Positions 24,200 through 36,107 of a stretch of DNA of 64,000 nucleotides are shown in pieces. The translations under genes and the position numbers were made by a program. Source of the DNA: Chamaecrista fasciculata (taxonomy: Eukaryota > Streptophyta > Magnoliopsida > Fabales > Fabaceae); NCBI GenBank assembly GCA_003254925.1, contig QANZ01023999.1:125008-189007 (forward strand). The letters run 5' to 3'. Numbering within the stretch: the stretch's first letter is position 1; the number at the start of each line of letters is the position of its first letter. The notes under the pieces are model-generated. The model ran no database searches. It was given only the letters and a program-made list of their open reading frames with translations, and was not told where the DNA came from.

Positions 24200-26848
24200 A
24201 TGAAGTGCTCATGCAAGAAAGGCTCTGGCCTAGGTTCTGCCCATTCAACATCCCCCTATTTTCTCGGATGCGCATCATGTTCGTGCGCAACAACTTTTCC
24301 GGAGTTTGGTATCCAACAATCACCTGTGTCTGAAAGCTGTTTGAGCTTGACAATGGGAGTTCTGCCACAACAATGTCACAATGCTAAGCCTTTAAGTTTT
24401 CAATTTCAAGACCAGGATTCATCTTCTTCTCAATCAACTGATCAATCTTATCCTGAAGTGGCTTCAGCCAAATCAGGTATTTGGATTGAAACCCTGTCTA
24501 TTTCTATGATTCTGAATTGTTATACTTACCAGCTTGTTTTCTATTATTTCTTTTTGAAGCAGTTGGTATGTTATATATTTTTTCTGTGCTGAAATTGCAG
24601 AAGAATTATGTATATCATAAGAAAAGAAATAAGTTAATGCAAAATTGAAAATAAACATTAGAGTAAATTAATGATTTGGTCCTTGAAAGATGACAGTGCT
24701 CTCAATTTAGTCCTTGGAAGATGAACTTATGCAATTTAGTCCCTGAAAGATATAATCACAATCAATATGATCGTTGTGTTAAGGATACCAATAGAAATTT
24801 AATGACAGTATTGATGTAGTTTTGAACTTTGTTAACATTACACAAAATGATTGAGGCTAAAAAATCATATTTGTTCTTGAATTTGAATTATTGTTTTAGC
24901 AAAAGGATCAAATTGCTTGTAATTACATCTTTCAAGGACCAAGTCTTATAATTTTATCTTTTAGGGGCTAAATTGAGATATTTGTCAGGGATCAAATCAT
25001 AAGTAACTCTGAATAATAACATTCCAGTTGCTGGGTAGTATGTTCTCACTTGGCATGATCAACTTTTGAATACTTAGGACATCTATATTATATCATGCTT
25101 TTCTTCTGAAGGATGGTCTTAGATGTCTTTGTCAGTACCCGAAAACTCTTGTCAGATGTGTAAGTTTTTTACTTCACAATTCACATTGATGGGTGTTTGT
25201 TCTGCTCTGGATTCTAGGCCAATTTTCTATCCAGTTCTGCAATTCTACTGCTCATTCAACATATAGCAGAACTGAGGAAAAGCCTGTGGATGGTCTCATA
25301 AGGTCATCATCTCTGGGAAGACAGGAATTTGCCTTCCCTTTGCCACAACTGGATCATAGCCAATCAATTGTAAGTAGATTCAGGCTTGTGTTATATTTTG
25401 GTATCAGGATGGAAGGAAGATGTAGATATGTTACTTGTAATTTGCATTTCAGGCTCATATCGCGAACCGTGATGCCATGTCATGCTTTGGTGGCCTAGTA
25501 ACTTCTGCATATGGATCACAGACTAAGGCAAGATATCTGAGTAATCTTTTCTTTTCCATTAGTATATTTCTGTCACCTTGTTTCTGTTATATTATTACTG
25601 GACCAATTACACCGTCGAGAATAATTTGATTCTGCACTTTTGATCAATCCATGACAAAAATTTTAGATTTACAATGTCACATATATTTGTCCAGCCTTAC
25701 AAATTGTCAACATTTAAAAGGTAAGGTCTATAGAGTATGGTATTTCCTTTGCATGCATCTCCTTTGTTCTTATTCTTTCTCTGCTATACTTAGTAAATAA
25801 TTTTTTGAGGATGATGTTAATTTTTCAATAAATTTCAATACAAGGATATGCGCTAATATTTACCAGAAAAGTATGGTTATTCTTGTTGAACTTCCTCATA
25901 TTTGATGAAAAACTTGGCCGGACAATCTATCTATGATAGGGTTGTTCATTTCATAATTCAATTCTCAGGATTCTTGTACCGTATGTCTGTTCTATACAGA
26001 TTAAGGATGTAAACAATTCTATAAAGCCATGAACTATTTGTGTTAGTTTAAAGCTTATTGATACCACCAAAGAATTCTGAAGATATATACCATCGGAATG
26101 TCACCAGATTCATCATGCTCAACTTATGGGAATGGCTCCACTTCGAATTCCCCTCCCGATTGACCTAACAGGCGAACCCATATTTGTGAATGCAAAACAA
26201 TATCATGCTATTCTGAAGCGAAGACAGTATCGAGCAAAACTCGAAGTGCAGAAGAAGCTCAAAGAACCCCGGAAAGTAAGTGTATTTTCATTTGGAAAAA
26301 ATTTAGTACCCTTCATAAAATTTCTTCGATCATAAGCTTGATTTATATTTTTTTTCTTCTATGATTGGTCATGCAAAATTTTTGTCAGTGTTACATATTT
26401 ATTAGAGAACTTTGTAAGAACCTTACATAAGTTTAACCCTTTTCATTTCACCCCCTCTTACTTCAACATCAGTTCTCCTTCCAACCACACTGAGATTATA
26501 ATTCTGCAGCCATATCTTCATGAGTCCCGGCACCTGCATGCATTGAAGAGAGCTAGAGGCTCCGGTGGACGCTTTCTCAACACTAAAAAACTCCAAGAGG
26601 GAAAGCCTACTTCATCTAGCCAGCGCCTAGATGTTTCCGGCTATTCCCGGCTGAACCACCGGAGCATTCAGATGCCAGAATCTGAAGTGCTTCAGGTAGA
26701 AACCTGCAGAGACAGCACTACCACCACCACGTGTTCTGATGTCACAAGCGCATCGAACAGCGATGATATCTTCCAGCAGCAACAAGAATCAGATTTCAGG
26801 TTTTATGGAGGATATCCTTCTCATCACCGATTATCTGTGTTCATGTGA
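24200..26848 (+). CDS. NF-YA: NF-YA (HAP2/CBF-B) subunit of the CCAAT-binding complex
   Basis: Five coding exons (24200-24476, 25218-25369, 25453-25527, 26108-26275, 26510-26848) encode 336 residues. The subunit-association helix is around residues 193-218 ([20 protein letters not shown]). The DNA-binding helix is at 225-247 ([20 protein letters not shown]). The glutamine/serine-rich N-terminal part contains the family's [16 protein letters not shown] block. The protein joins the NF-YB/NF-YC dimer in the nucleus and reads CCAAT boxes. The intron after exon 3 begins AAG|GCAAGA, so it is a GC-AG intron; no nearby GT donor preserves the frame. The start is the first ATG after the last leader acceptor and agrees with family N-termini. 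Intron 1 contains a MITE. A miR169-like site follows the stop codon. The family member most alike among the Arabidopsis genes cannot be decided by eye. Confidence 0.93.
24661..25018. mobile_element. MITE in NF-YA intron 1
   Basis: Inverted ends GAGTAAATTAATGATTTGGTCC and GGATCAAATCATAAGTAACTC enclose about 350 bp of 'ttagtcc' and 'ggactaa' type sequence. No exact target duplication was seen. It lies wholly inside the first coding intron. Confidence 0.65.
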
Positions 26849-26924
26849 CATATTCAAATGAGAGATCATAGCAGTTAATCCTTCAGCATTCATCAGTTGG
26901 AGAAGATGACTGCTTGGTTCCTCT

Positions 26925-26945
26925 TGGGAAGTCATCCTTGGCTCA
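26925..26945 (+). promoter_or_regulatory. miR169-like target site in the NF-YA 3' UTR
   Basis: The 19-mer GGAAGTCATCCTTGGCTCA, 78 bases after the stop codon, pairs with the miR169 core (TGAGCCAAGGATGACTTNCC). Mismatches are confined to the miRNA 3' side. Plant NF-YA transcripts are classic miR169 targets with the site in just this position. Conservation of both gene family and site makes the call strong, although cleavage itself is not shown. Confidence 0.85.
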
Positions 26946-27007
26946 TTTATATATGTTATGTATAATTACTAGTTGTGTTTATGGAGAGATTTTTTAAGTT
27001 ATGAAAG

Positions 27008-27290
27008 GAGTAAACTAATCAATTTTGACCTTGGATTATATAGGCGTTAGTTATTTTAGTTCTTAGATTTTTGAAATAATTGACTTAGTACCTAAAAATT
27101 CATGACTCATTTTAATTTAGTTCCTCTAGAGATTGAGTTGCAGAATAATAAGATACTTATAGAGGGATTACCTTGTAATGAGTTATGAATTTTTAGGGAT
27201 TAAATCAATTATTTAAATAAATCAGGGACTAAAATGATAGTGACCATATAATTTATAGGGTCCAAGATGTTAGTTTACTTGTTTACAAAA
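27008..27290. mobile_element. MITE downstream of NF-YA
   Basis: AGTAAACTAATCAATTTTGACC at the left is mirrored by GGTCCAAGATGTTAGTTTACT at the right. Internal halves are also complementary ('ttagttcct' and 'agggattaaa' units). It lies less than 200 bases after the miR169-like site and has no ORF. Confidence 0.65.
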
Positions 27291-27929
27291 GATAAGGAAG
27301 CTATAGCTATAGAAGTGTGTTGATTTGTTTATATGTTATATTCATGCCTCTGAAAGCTACATATGAGAGTGAGGATAAGAATATGCTTTGATTTGTCACA
27401 AACATAATTGTCTTTGTTGAATTTTGAATCTTCAATAATACTTTATGTGCAGTACCGCAGTGTGTTATTTATAGTTTAATTTATGTGTTAATTGATATTA
27501 ATTATACTTAAACCCCAAATCCATAATCATCATGCTGCATCAAATGCTAAACTGCCTATAGAAGTCTCATCTCTAAGTAATTTTTACTCGTGAGATTCTA
27601 TTTGACCTCGTTTGCTCCGACGATTTCAATTGAACAGATAAGGTATTCATCATTATATTCAAACTTAAAACTAGAGAGATACGAGCACATGCAATAGTTT
27701 GAAACCAGAATGAAATTAAATAAAAATATTTAGGACCAATATAAAGTTTGAAAAACATTTAGAATTAAAATAAACTTGAAGACATACATTTACGATCAAT
27801 TTTAACATTCAACTTATTATAAGATTCTTCTTATATATTATTAGATTGAAATTGTAGGCCGAATGAAAAGTGCTCGAGTTTTTCAATAATATAATTTGAT
27901 GATGAGACTTGATATTTCTCTGAAAAAAC

Positions 27930-28395
27930 CTTAAATTGGTCCTTCATATATGGGGTGAATTTTAAATTGGTTCCTTAGGTTTTATTTGTTTTAGATTGGT
28001 CTTACATATTTATAAATTTTTCAAATTGGTCCCAAACCAATTTTAGATATACGGTTTAATCTTATTTGTTAACGATTTTAACTGAACAGAAAAAGAACTT
28101 TTCAAAAGTTAACACATAGTTTTGAACGTGTTGCATTTGAACTTGAAATGAAAAAGATTTGACCAACTTTACTTGTTTGATTGTGAAACGAGTTACCCAC
28201 TTTTAGGACTCGTTTGTTGACGGCCCCAAAGTACTCATCAAAAGAAATCCATAACTTTGAATTTGTCTTATTCGAACTTGAAACGAGAGATATATGATCA
28301 CATTAAGTACTTTTTGGACTAATTTGAGAAATTATAGAGACATGTAAGATCAATTTAAAACAAATAAAATATAAGGGAACAATTTGAAGTTTTGG
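27930..28395. mobile_element. Foldback MITE
   Basis: Left arm units (TTAAATTGGTCCTTCATATA, TTCAAATTGGTCCCAAACC) mirror right arm units (GGAACAATTTGAAG, GGACTAATTTGAGAAATTAT). Edges are diverged and no target duplication was resolved. Confidence 0.55.
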
Positions 28396-28475
28396 CCCTT
28401 TTTTTTGTTTGAAAAAAACTCATTGAAGAAGTCTTCAACATAAAAAGAAGAACACAAATTATGTTTTAAAAAGAA

Positions 28476-28885
28476 GGTCAAAGTACACTTTTCGTCCCAT
28501 AACTTTGGCTGAAGTCTCAATTTGGTCCCATAACTTTTTTTGTTTCACTTTTAGACCAATATCTTTTGTTCAAGTTTCAGATTTGGTCTTGTGTTACATT
28601 TTTGGTCCCATATATTTGGTTCATGTTACAGAATGAGTCCTATATTTTTTAGTCAAGTTGCAGAATCGGTCTCATATCTTTGGGTTAGGTGCAAAATTGG
28701 TCTCATATATTTGGATCAAGTGGGACCGGCGGTGAAATGTTTTGCAAAGATATGGGACTAAAAGTGATACGGGACCAAATCTGCAACATTTTGCAAAGAT
28801 ATGGGACCAAAAGTGCAGCAAAAAAAGTTATGGAACTAAATTGAGACCTGAGTAAAAATTATGGGACCAAAAATACACTTTGACC
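28476..28885. mobile_element. Foldback Mutator-like MITE with perfect 9-bp target duplication
   Basis: A 410-bp element that begins GGTCAAAGTACACTTTTCG and ends AAAATACACTTTGACC. Its arms are multiple 'ttggtcccat' and 'atgggaccaaa' repeats. Identical 9-mers TAAAAAGAA flank it (28467-28475 and 28886-28894). Sequence and ends match the unit at 21761-22183, so they are the same family. Confidence 0.88.
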
Positions 28886-28904
28886 TAAAAAGAAAATACC
28901 ACAA

Positions 28905-29580
28905 CTACCTGATCATGAGCCCGAAAGCCCGTCCGGCCCGATTTACCCGGCCCGAAAAAATTGAAAAGGAGCCCGAAAATAAAAGCCCGAAAAAAAACGA
29001 GCCCGAATTTTATAAAGCCCGTTTTAATACGGGCCGGGCTCGGGCTTTTTTTTCAGCCCGGCCCAAAATCCCGGCCCGTATTAATATATATATATATGTA
29101 TTATATTATATACTATAATACCAATACCTAAATATATAATCATATAAATATGATATAATATATATATAAGATATATATAAATATAATCATATACCTAAAT
29201 ATATTATATACTATTTTCACATTGTGTCTGATCAATTTGATAATGTGAAAATCAAATGGCATGCCTCTCATCTGTCTAGTCTATACTTACATTATACATA
29301 CATTAACAGGGGCAAATAATTAATTAACTTGAGCATTTGTATAATTGATTAATAATTAATCACACAGTGTGTGATCATTTTGTTTCAACTTTCAATTATA
29401 TAAAAAAGTTTGGCCAAAAAACAAAATTCTATAAAAAAGCCCGCAATCAAGCCCGGTCCACATTTATAAAAAACGGGCCGAGCCCGGCCCGAATTAAAAC
29501 GGGCTCGGGCCTAATTTTAGTTCGTTATTACCCCTAAAGTCCGGCCCGTATTTTAGTGAGCCCGGCCCGCCATCAGGTCT
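28905..29580. mobile_element. GC-rich hAT-like MITE
   Basis: Inverted termini ACCTGAT and ATCAGGT, with subterminal blocks of repeated GCCCGGCCC/GGGCTCGGGC sequence and an AT-rich centre. Hexamers CCACAA lie directly outside both ends (28899-28904, 29581-29586), a partial match to an 8-bp hAT-type duplication. No transposase is encoded. It sits 19 bp from the end of the preceding foldback element. Confidence 0.65.
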
Positions 29581-29586
29581 CCACAA

Positions 29587-30150
29587 GCATAGCACCCTGT
29601 GGAGCGAACTAACAAAACCCACAATCTATGCTGCAGATTTTCTCTCTTCTATAGAGAGTTTATGGGGAAAAAAAAATCCACATTAGCATTATAATTATAG
29701 GAAATTAATTAATAAAGTAAGTGAGAAAACTTTCTAAATTAAAAACCAAGTGTTTTTTTGCTCGATGAAGAGGGTAAGGCTACTTAGTAGGAGTAATGTT
29801 TCCTTAATAACAATCTTATCCCTCTTTTTTGAAGCCCTAATAAGACAGATTTGAAGAACAAACAACATATTAAATTAGGGCTTTTCTGCACAAGGAAGAC
29901 TGGAAGAGATTGTGATTTGAGAGACAGTAGACACGTCACCATCTACCTCAGAGAGACATCTAATAAAACACACAAGATTCCAATAAATTTAATTTTATCA
30001 CATTAAAACAAGATTGAGTTATTTTTAAAATGACTTACGAAAAAAAAAGTTATTTTTAAAATGTGATTAGTGGACTTTACTCAAATAAAATATTAATATT
30101 AAAGGAAAAATTAAATTTAATCTCATATGTGAAGATTAAAAATATTAAGT
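29587..30150. other. Intergenic, nothing recognised
   Basis: AT-rich, with no ORF, terminal repeat or structured element that I can support. Confidence 0.45.
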
Positions 30151-30159
30151 TTTAACCAA

Positions 30160-30340
30160 ACTTAGTTGATCTAGTGGTCAGCTCACTAGGTCGCTTAAAT
30201 AAGTGTCGAGGATTTGAATCCCGCCTTTTGTATGCAGCAACCAATTGATCAGCGACAGACTTTTAAATGAAGCTCAGATTCACGAAGGATTGATCTTTAG
30301 TCTATCAGGGTTGGCAATACCTTATGCAACCAAAAAATAT
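30160..30340 (+). mobile_element. tRNA-derived SINE-like element
   Basis: A polymerase III A-box-like stretch (TAGTTGATCTAGTGG) is followed about 40 bases later by a B-box-like stretch (GGATTTGAATCCC). Then comes a non-tRNA body ending in TATCAGGGTTGGCAATACC and an A-rich tail. This layout is typical of plant SINEs. Exact edges and target duplication were not resolved. Confidence 0.6.
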
Positions 30341-30552
30341 AGAATTTTTATTTGTTGAAATCATAAAATTTTTAAAATATAATGAATAATTAAAAATTTT
30401 TAAAACAAAATGAAAATTACCTTTTTGTCAAAAATAGAAAAGTATAATAAAACGGTAGAAATTAATTAACTATTGAAAAGTCACAACTCACAACTCACAA
30501 TGACACAATCATATATTTAAAATTTATTTACATAATAATATATAATTTTTTT

Positions 30553-30560
30553 CTATATAA
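30553..30560 (+). promoter_or_regulatory. Candidate TATA box of the Alfin-like gene
   Basis: CTATATAA lies about 220 bases upstream of the start codon, ahead of a pyrimidine-rich leader-like stretch. It is the best TATA match in the interval; the transcription start is inferred. Confidence 0.35.
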
Positions 30561-30776
30561 TATTCAAAATTCCACCTTTTTGCAACTTTGGGCTGTGTGT
30601 TTTTCAGTTTTTTCCTCAATTTCTCAATTCGCAGGACCAGAGCCTGAAATTCCCTTCAGATTTCTCTGCTAGGCGTTCTTTGTTTTCAGTATATATTCTA
30701 TTCTGTGGAGAACGATATAGTCATTGTTTCTGATTTTGCTTTTTGGTACACTCGGCGATTGCGAGAGGCGGAGGCA

Positions 30777-33700
30777 ATGGACGCGCGGGCACAGTATAAT
30801 CCTCGCACCGTCGAAGAGGTTTTTAGGGATTTCAAGGGCCGAAGGACTGGCTTGATTAGAGCCCTTACGACGGGTACGTCTTTCTCGCACTCTACTTTTT
30901 TTTTTTTTTNTTTTTTTTTTTTTTTGTAATTTTTTTGTTTTTTTGTTTGTTTGTTTGAAGTCATTGATATGGTCTTTTGTGTTTGATTCCCGGGAACATC
31001 CTGAAAGGGAAGGAAGGAGAGCCCGGAAGTTTTGAATTCTGGGTTTGATATTGTTTGCTCAAAGCTTCGTACTTTCGTTGCGATATACTAGGGTTTTGTT
31101 TATTTATTTATTTTTGTTGTTGTTGTTGTTACTTCCAATTTCTCAATCGATTAGTTGGAGTCCTCTGGGGAATGTTTGGTGTGAGAATGGAAAGGGTTTT
31201 TTTGAATCTTGTGTTTGGTTATTGAGAAGTTTTTAATTACCTAACTGTAAATTGGATAATGGAGATCCCTGCAGAAAACTTGTAGGGAGAATGGATAGGA
31301 ATTATTGTATTAGGTGTTTTCTGTGAGAAGATTATCCTATGTTTTTAACTCTTCATTTTTCGTATTCATGAGTGTAACAATGGTTTACATTCTCAGATAA
31401 AAATGGGTGTTGCTCTAACTATTTAAAAATGGTAGATTTTTTTCTACTACATAATATAGGTGGGAGGACACTTTCCGTACTTCAATTGGCTTTTTACTTC
31501 TAGCTTCTCTTGATAGATTTGACTTTCAAATTGTATCCATAAAATAGTTATCTGAGTGTAACTGATATTGGTGATACCTGATGGAGTCTTGCTTTCAGTT
31601 GTTTCCATTGCAATTTAGTACTATACTGTTCAGTCATGCCATACTGTCTATCTTGTAAGATGTCCAAATATTAACATTGTGTACATGTCATGGAGAGCCC
31701 CATTTGGAGCAGGAACTATCTTAATGGGTGTGGACTACAACTATTGTTCCCTTAGAGAATTGGGTTCCTGCTGTAAGGAACTGACATTATATTGCGTGTC
31801 TCTCGCATCCGATTCTAGTTTTTCTTGTTATTCTCCTGTGAGTGTGCTTTGGCTAAAGGCTATTGTGCACTTGATGCAGAGGCTGTTGGAGCTGTTACTT
31901 CACAATTACTATATGGTCAATTATATGTTGGATTCATTGGAATGGAGGAAAAGACCCAATTTAGAAATTTTTGTTTCTTTCTTGTAACTCACTTTTTTCT
32001 GAATTTATAATTTTGTTATCAGTACTTGAGTATAAGATCTCAGGAAGGTTCTGAATGAAATAGGACGCCAGAAAAGAGTAATTAGTATATGAATCCTGAT
32101 TTACATACTTCTATATTGAGAACCTCAGGGGGTGTCCTATAGAGGAGTCACCAACTACAGAAGTTGGTCTTAATCATTTATGTGCTGACTGCTGACTGTG
32201 GGTGGCCTAAATTGAATTTTTTTGCCCACAGCAGTTGTTGTTGCTGCTGGTTTTTGTTTTCTTATTTTTTTCTTTTTTAACAAATAGCCAAATTACTTCA
32301 TCTTGTTTTATTTTTGATAATTTCTATATATGAAGGTTGCTTGAACTTTCAAGCTGATTATTTTTTCAACTTGCATTGCAGATGTTGAAGAATTTTACAG
32401 CCTCTGTGATCCTGGTATGTTAGACTTTCCTTAGTCCTCCAAGCATTTATTCCTTTTATCCAACTCTCTTTTCTAAGTACTTGGCATAATGATATAATTT
32501 GTGGTAATAAAGTCATTGTGTGGAATGTTTTTCCATATTCAAGTACTAAATGAAACTTTTAATAAATGCCCTCTGCTGATTCAAGATGTCAACTGAAAGT
32601 GAGTCATACTTTTTACTTCATTTGTAGATCTTTTGGTGCTTTTGTTTTCTGTATCAATTATGGCTATATTATTCTTTCAGAGAAGGAGAACTTGTGCTTG
32701 TATGGATTTCCTAGTGAGCAGTGGGAAGTAAATTTACCTGCTGAAGAAGTTCCTCCAGAGCTTCCTGAGCCTGTTCTGGGTATTAATTTTGCCAGGGATG
32801 GTATGCAAGAAAAAGACTGGTTATCATTAGTTGCTGTCCATAGTGATGCATGGTTACTTGCCATTGCCTTCTATTTTGGAGCTAGATTTGGGTTTGATAA
32901 ATCTGACAGGTATTTATACTCTGAGCATAAATGCCATCTAAACTTATACTGATCTTGGCTCTTGAAACTTGAAAATTTAGGTAGCAATTATGGGTCTAAT
33001 ATTCCATTTCTGATTCATGACATCGTTTTAGTTGTGGTCATCAAGGGTTTTCTTCTTTTGTTTTCCTACCCTTCTTGTGAGTTAAGATAGTTTCCTTTTT
33101 TCTTGGTATGAGGAATTGTCTCAACATGTTAGTTAGTTTATTACCTATTGAATTGGTTCTATGCTTTTAAATCACTGACGACTGGTTGCCCTTTTTCTGA
33201 AGTGGTTCCCTCATTGAAGAGCAAAATGTTAATACTTGATACACATCTTATATTATATGGCTCCACCCCTTTCTGGTCGTCTATGTTTAAAATTATAGTC
33301 TATGAAATTAAAAATAAGAGAAAATTTACTATTTGGTCTCTCTTTCTTTACTAAGTTAACAATTTAGTCCCTTATTTATTCTACATACATATTTGCGTGC
33401 CCGTTAGGGCACACAAAGCCCCTAGTAGAGTAATATGCTTAGCATTGTCTTATGTAGTACTCATTCATATGTAATGGTTCTCACCTTGACTATAATCTGA
33501 ATGCTTGGTCCTTTGAAATAGCATTTTGATTTGAAAATCATGATTTAATATGTTCTCTAAGTCACCATATAGTTTTTATTTGTTTAAAGAACTTGGCATG
33601 ATTATGGACATGGATTGGCCACCAATCATATATCTCTTATACTTGATGCAAATCACTTTTATATGAGTAGTTCTTCTATAATTTTCTTATTATCTGCATG

Positions 33701-34912
33701 TAATTTGGAAACTCTTATGCAGGAAACGACTTTTCAATATGATCAATGAACTGCCAACAATTGTTGAAGTTGTTACTGGTACTGCAAAGAAAGAAGTTAA
33801 AGAGAAGTCTTCAGTTTCACATCATAGTGGCAGCAAATCGAAGTCCAGTTCTAAAGTGGTAGATATTTTTCTTCCCATACTCACACCTGATTAGTAGATA
33901 TGTTTGTTAATTAGTACTTGTGTTCTTATGTTGTGAAGAAATTAAGCATTGTGTAGATAGAGGTCTTCAAAATTTAGCTGCAAGGTCAAGGGTTAATTCT
34001 TGCGTCTGTGTGTTCAATCTGGAAATGAGGACATTTAGGTTACATGAAATCGGTTAAATAATTTACTACCACGTATATATTGAATTGATATGTTCGTATG
34101 TAATAGGTGAAACTAGAAACCCATTTGAGGATATCATCAATTTTGAAGGTTTTGATATCCAAACCCTTGCTAAATTATATGATATCTAGGCTTACTTTTG
34201 GCATCTTATCCAACATCTAATTTTTAAAGTAAAAATAAAGATAACAAGTAGTGGAAGTTATGGTAAGCAGTAAGGTATGTGAAGTTTCAGACTCCAGTAG
34301 TTTCTTCCTATTACTATTAATAAAGATATATAATTTAGTGGATATTGAAGCACGTAACATTAGCTTCAAAATGCTGGATCAATGAGCACGTAACCTTAGT
34401 CACATGTTAACAAGAGGAATATATGAATAGGGAAAATTTGGTCACTCTTGGATGGTTTTTTCCAGCCTTTGCTCATGTGAAGATAAAAATTTCATCATAA
34501 CGTTATGACAGCCAAATGAATTGTGATCTGTTGAAACTTACATGACATTAGAGAAGTAAAATCATCCATCTAGATTTATCTTTGTCATTCAGTCATGAGC
34601 TAATCTCTGTTCTCACTTAACTATTGGCTTTTGCAGCAGCGAGTATCGGAGACTCAGGCTAGACCATCAAAGGCAGTGCAACCGAAAGACGAGGAAGAAG
34701 TGGTGGATGAGCAGCAAGAAGAAGAAGATGAACATGGGGATACCTTGTGTGGAGCATGTGGCCATAATTACGGTACCGATGAATTCTGGATTTGCTGTGA
34801 CATATGCGAGAAATGGTTCCATGGAAAATGTGTGAAGATTACTCCTGCCAAGGCAGAGCATATCAAGCAATACAAGTGCCCATCATGCAGCAACAAGAGA
34901 AGTCGGCCCTGA
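30777..34912 (+). CDS. AL: Alfin-like (AL) PHD-finger protein
   Basis: Five exons (30777-30873, 32382-32414, 32681-32909, 33723-33858, 34637-34912) encode 256 residues, the usual length of the family. The N-terminal Alfin domain runs from [19 protein letters not shown] near residue 7 through the [18 protein letters not shown] block near 125. A serine/lysine-rich linker and an acidic tract (about 183-198) follow. A C-terminal PHD finger has zinc ligands C203, C206, C219, C222, H227, C230, C246 and C249. Family members are nuclear and bind H3K4me3/2 through the PHD finger. The ATG is the first in the leader and gives the conserved N-terminus. All introns are GT-AG. The acceptor of exon 5 reads TTGCAGCAG, so a tandem NAGNAG choice could add or drop one glutamine. 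Intron 3 carries a Helitron end. A poly-T tract with one unresolved base lies in intron 1. Confidence 0.94.
33300..33425 (+). mobile_element. Helitron 3' end (Alfin-like intron 3)
   Basis: A perfect 6-bp stem with a 4-base loop (GTGCCC-GTTA-GGGCAC, 33397-33412) is followed 9 bases later by the terminal CTAG (33422-33425) and then T, the classic Helitron 3' structure. The preceding 100 bases resemble the sequence next to the minus-strand Helitron end at 57612. The 5' end was not located, so the left edge is approximate. Confidence 0.7.
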
Positions 34913-35075
34913 CAAAAAGGTTCTGTCGAATCATTGAGAAGCCTTGTGTAGTCTTTCTTCCTCTGCTTCATATGCTTCTGTTCTTAGATGCACTTTGATG
35001 GATAGCTGCAGATTTGCAAATGTAGGTTTTTGTTTTTATTTTTTGACATCTAGATTTATCTTTGTCATTCAGTCA
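34567..35075. repeat. 29-bp perfect direct repeat flanking the last Alfin-like exon
   Basis: The 29-base sequence beginning CATCTAGATTTATCTTTGTC is present at 34567-34595 (intron 4) and again at 35047-35075 (3' flank). It brackets the terminal PHD exon. No inverted termini of a transposon were found next to either copy. Confidence 0.85.
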
Positions 35076-35225
35076 GGAAACTCAGTAATTTTTAAAATAA
35101 TTTAAGGCCGGCAGAATATTGTGTTCAAACTAAATCCTAGATTAATTATGCTATTTTTTGTCCTTTGGTTACCAATTCCAGTGAACTAGGATGTTTATTT
35201 TTTGTGAATGCATGTGATGATGATC

Positions 35226-35568
35226 TATGAAGCATGGACACTGACACGGACACGAGACACGACACGGACACGGACACAGCGACACGTCAAACTCTCAAAA
35301 TTACGCGACACGACACGGCATATATTTATATATATAAATAATTAAATATTCATAATTTTTAATAAAAAAATTAAAAATTACAATTTTTAATCATAATATA
35401 TGTCATATCTATTATTATTTTCTCTTGCCTATCATGTTAAAGTTACAAAAAATTGATTTATATTCTAAAATTTATGGATATGCGTTGTGTCGGTGTCATA
35501 CGAGTGTCGGACACTGACACGTGTCTGACACGGCGACACGTCTTCAAAATAAAGTGTCAATGCTTCCT
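35226..35568. mobile_element. MITE with 'gacacg' subterminal repeats
   Basis: Ends GAAGCATGGACACTGACACG and GTGTCAATGCTTC are inverted. The subterminal parts are rich in GACACG/CGTGTC, and the centre is AT-rich. One end of the same family recurs at 37575-37662. No exact target duplication was resolved, although both flanks carry GATGATGAT. Confidence 0.65.
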
Positions 35569-35569
35569 A

Positions 35570-36107
35570 GATGATGATATATGCGAGATATTTTTTTTTT
35601 TTTTTTTTGTGATTATGGAAAAATTGACGAGGGATGATGAAAGAAGATTACTATTTGGAAAAGTGGCTGTTGTGATGCCAAATTTAAAACAAGCTACAAA
35701 TTACTTTTGCTGGACTGTCCAGCATTGGTATGCTATTTTTGGGGTCTTGAGCTCGAGCTTTCTTTAGTCCCATCCTGAGTTCTTGTTAAAATAAACAAAA
35801 AAATCCCAATATTTATAGCGTTATTTGACAGTTTTTTTTAGGAAAGAAGGAAAACAGTACTATTTATGACAAATGAAGTTTTAACGGTAAAAAAGTTAGA
35901 ACTTTCCTTTTTCAAATAAAAATTGAGAATATTTCTTCAAATTATTAATTTATTATTTTTCCTACTTTGTAAATATCTTAGTTTTATTAATTTGACTGAA
36001 AATTTTTGGCCAAAAAAAATTGACTGAAAATTATGTTTCTTAATATACATAAAATAATTTTATCAGACAAATATTATCTTTTCCAAAAAAAAAACATTAT
36101 TAGAAAA
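35570..36107. other. Intergenic, nothing recognised
   Basis: AT-rich, with homopolymer runs and no supported coding region or repeat. Confidence 0.4.

Noticed and set aside
24661..25018. Possible 9-bp target duplication for the NF-YA intron MITE
   Set aside because: Flanks (AATAAACATTA and TGAATAATAACATT) are similar but not aligned with the termini; no claim made.
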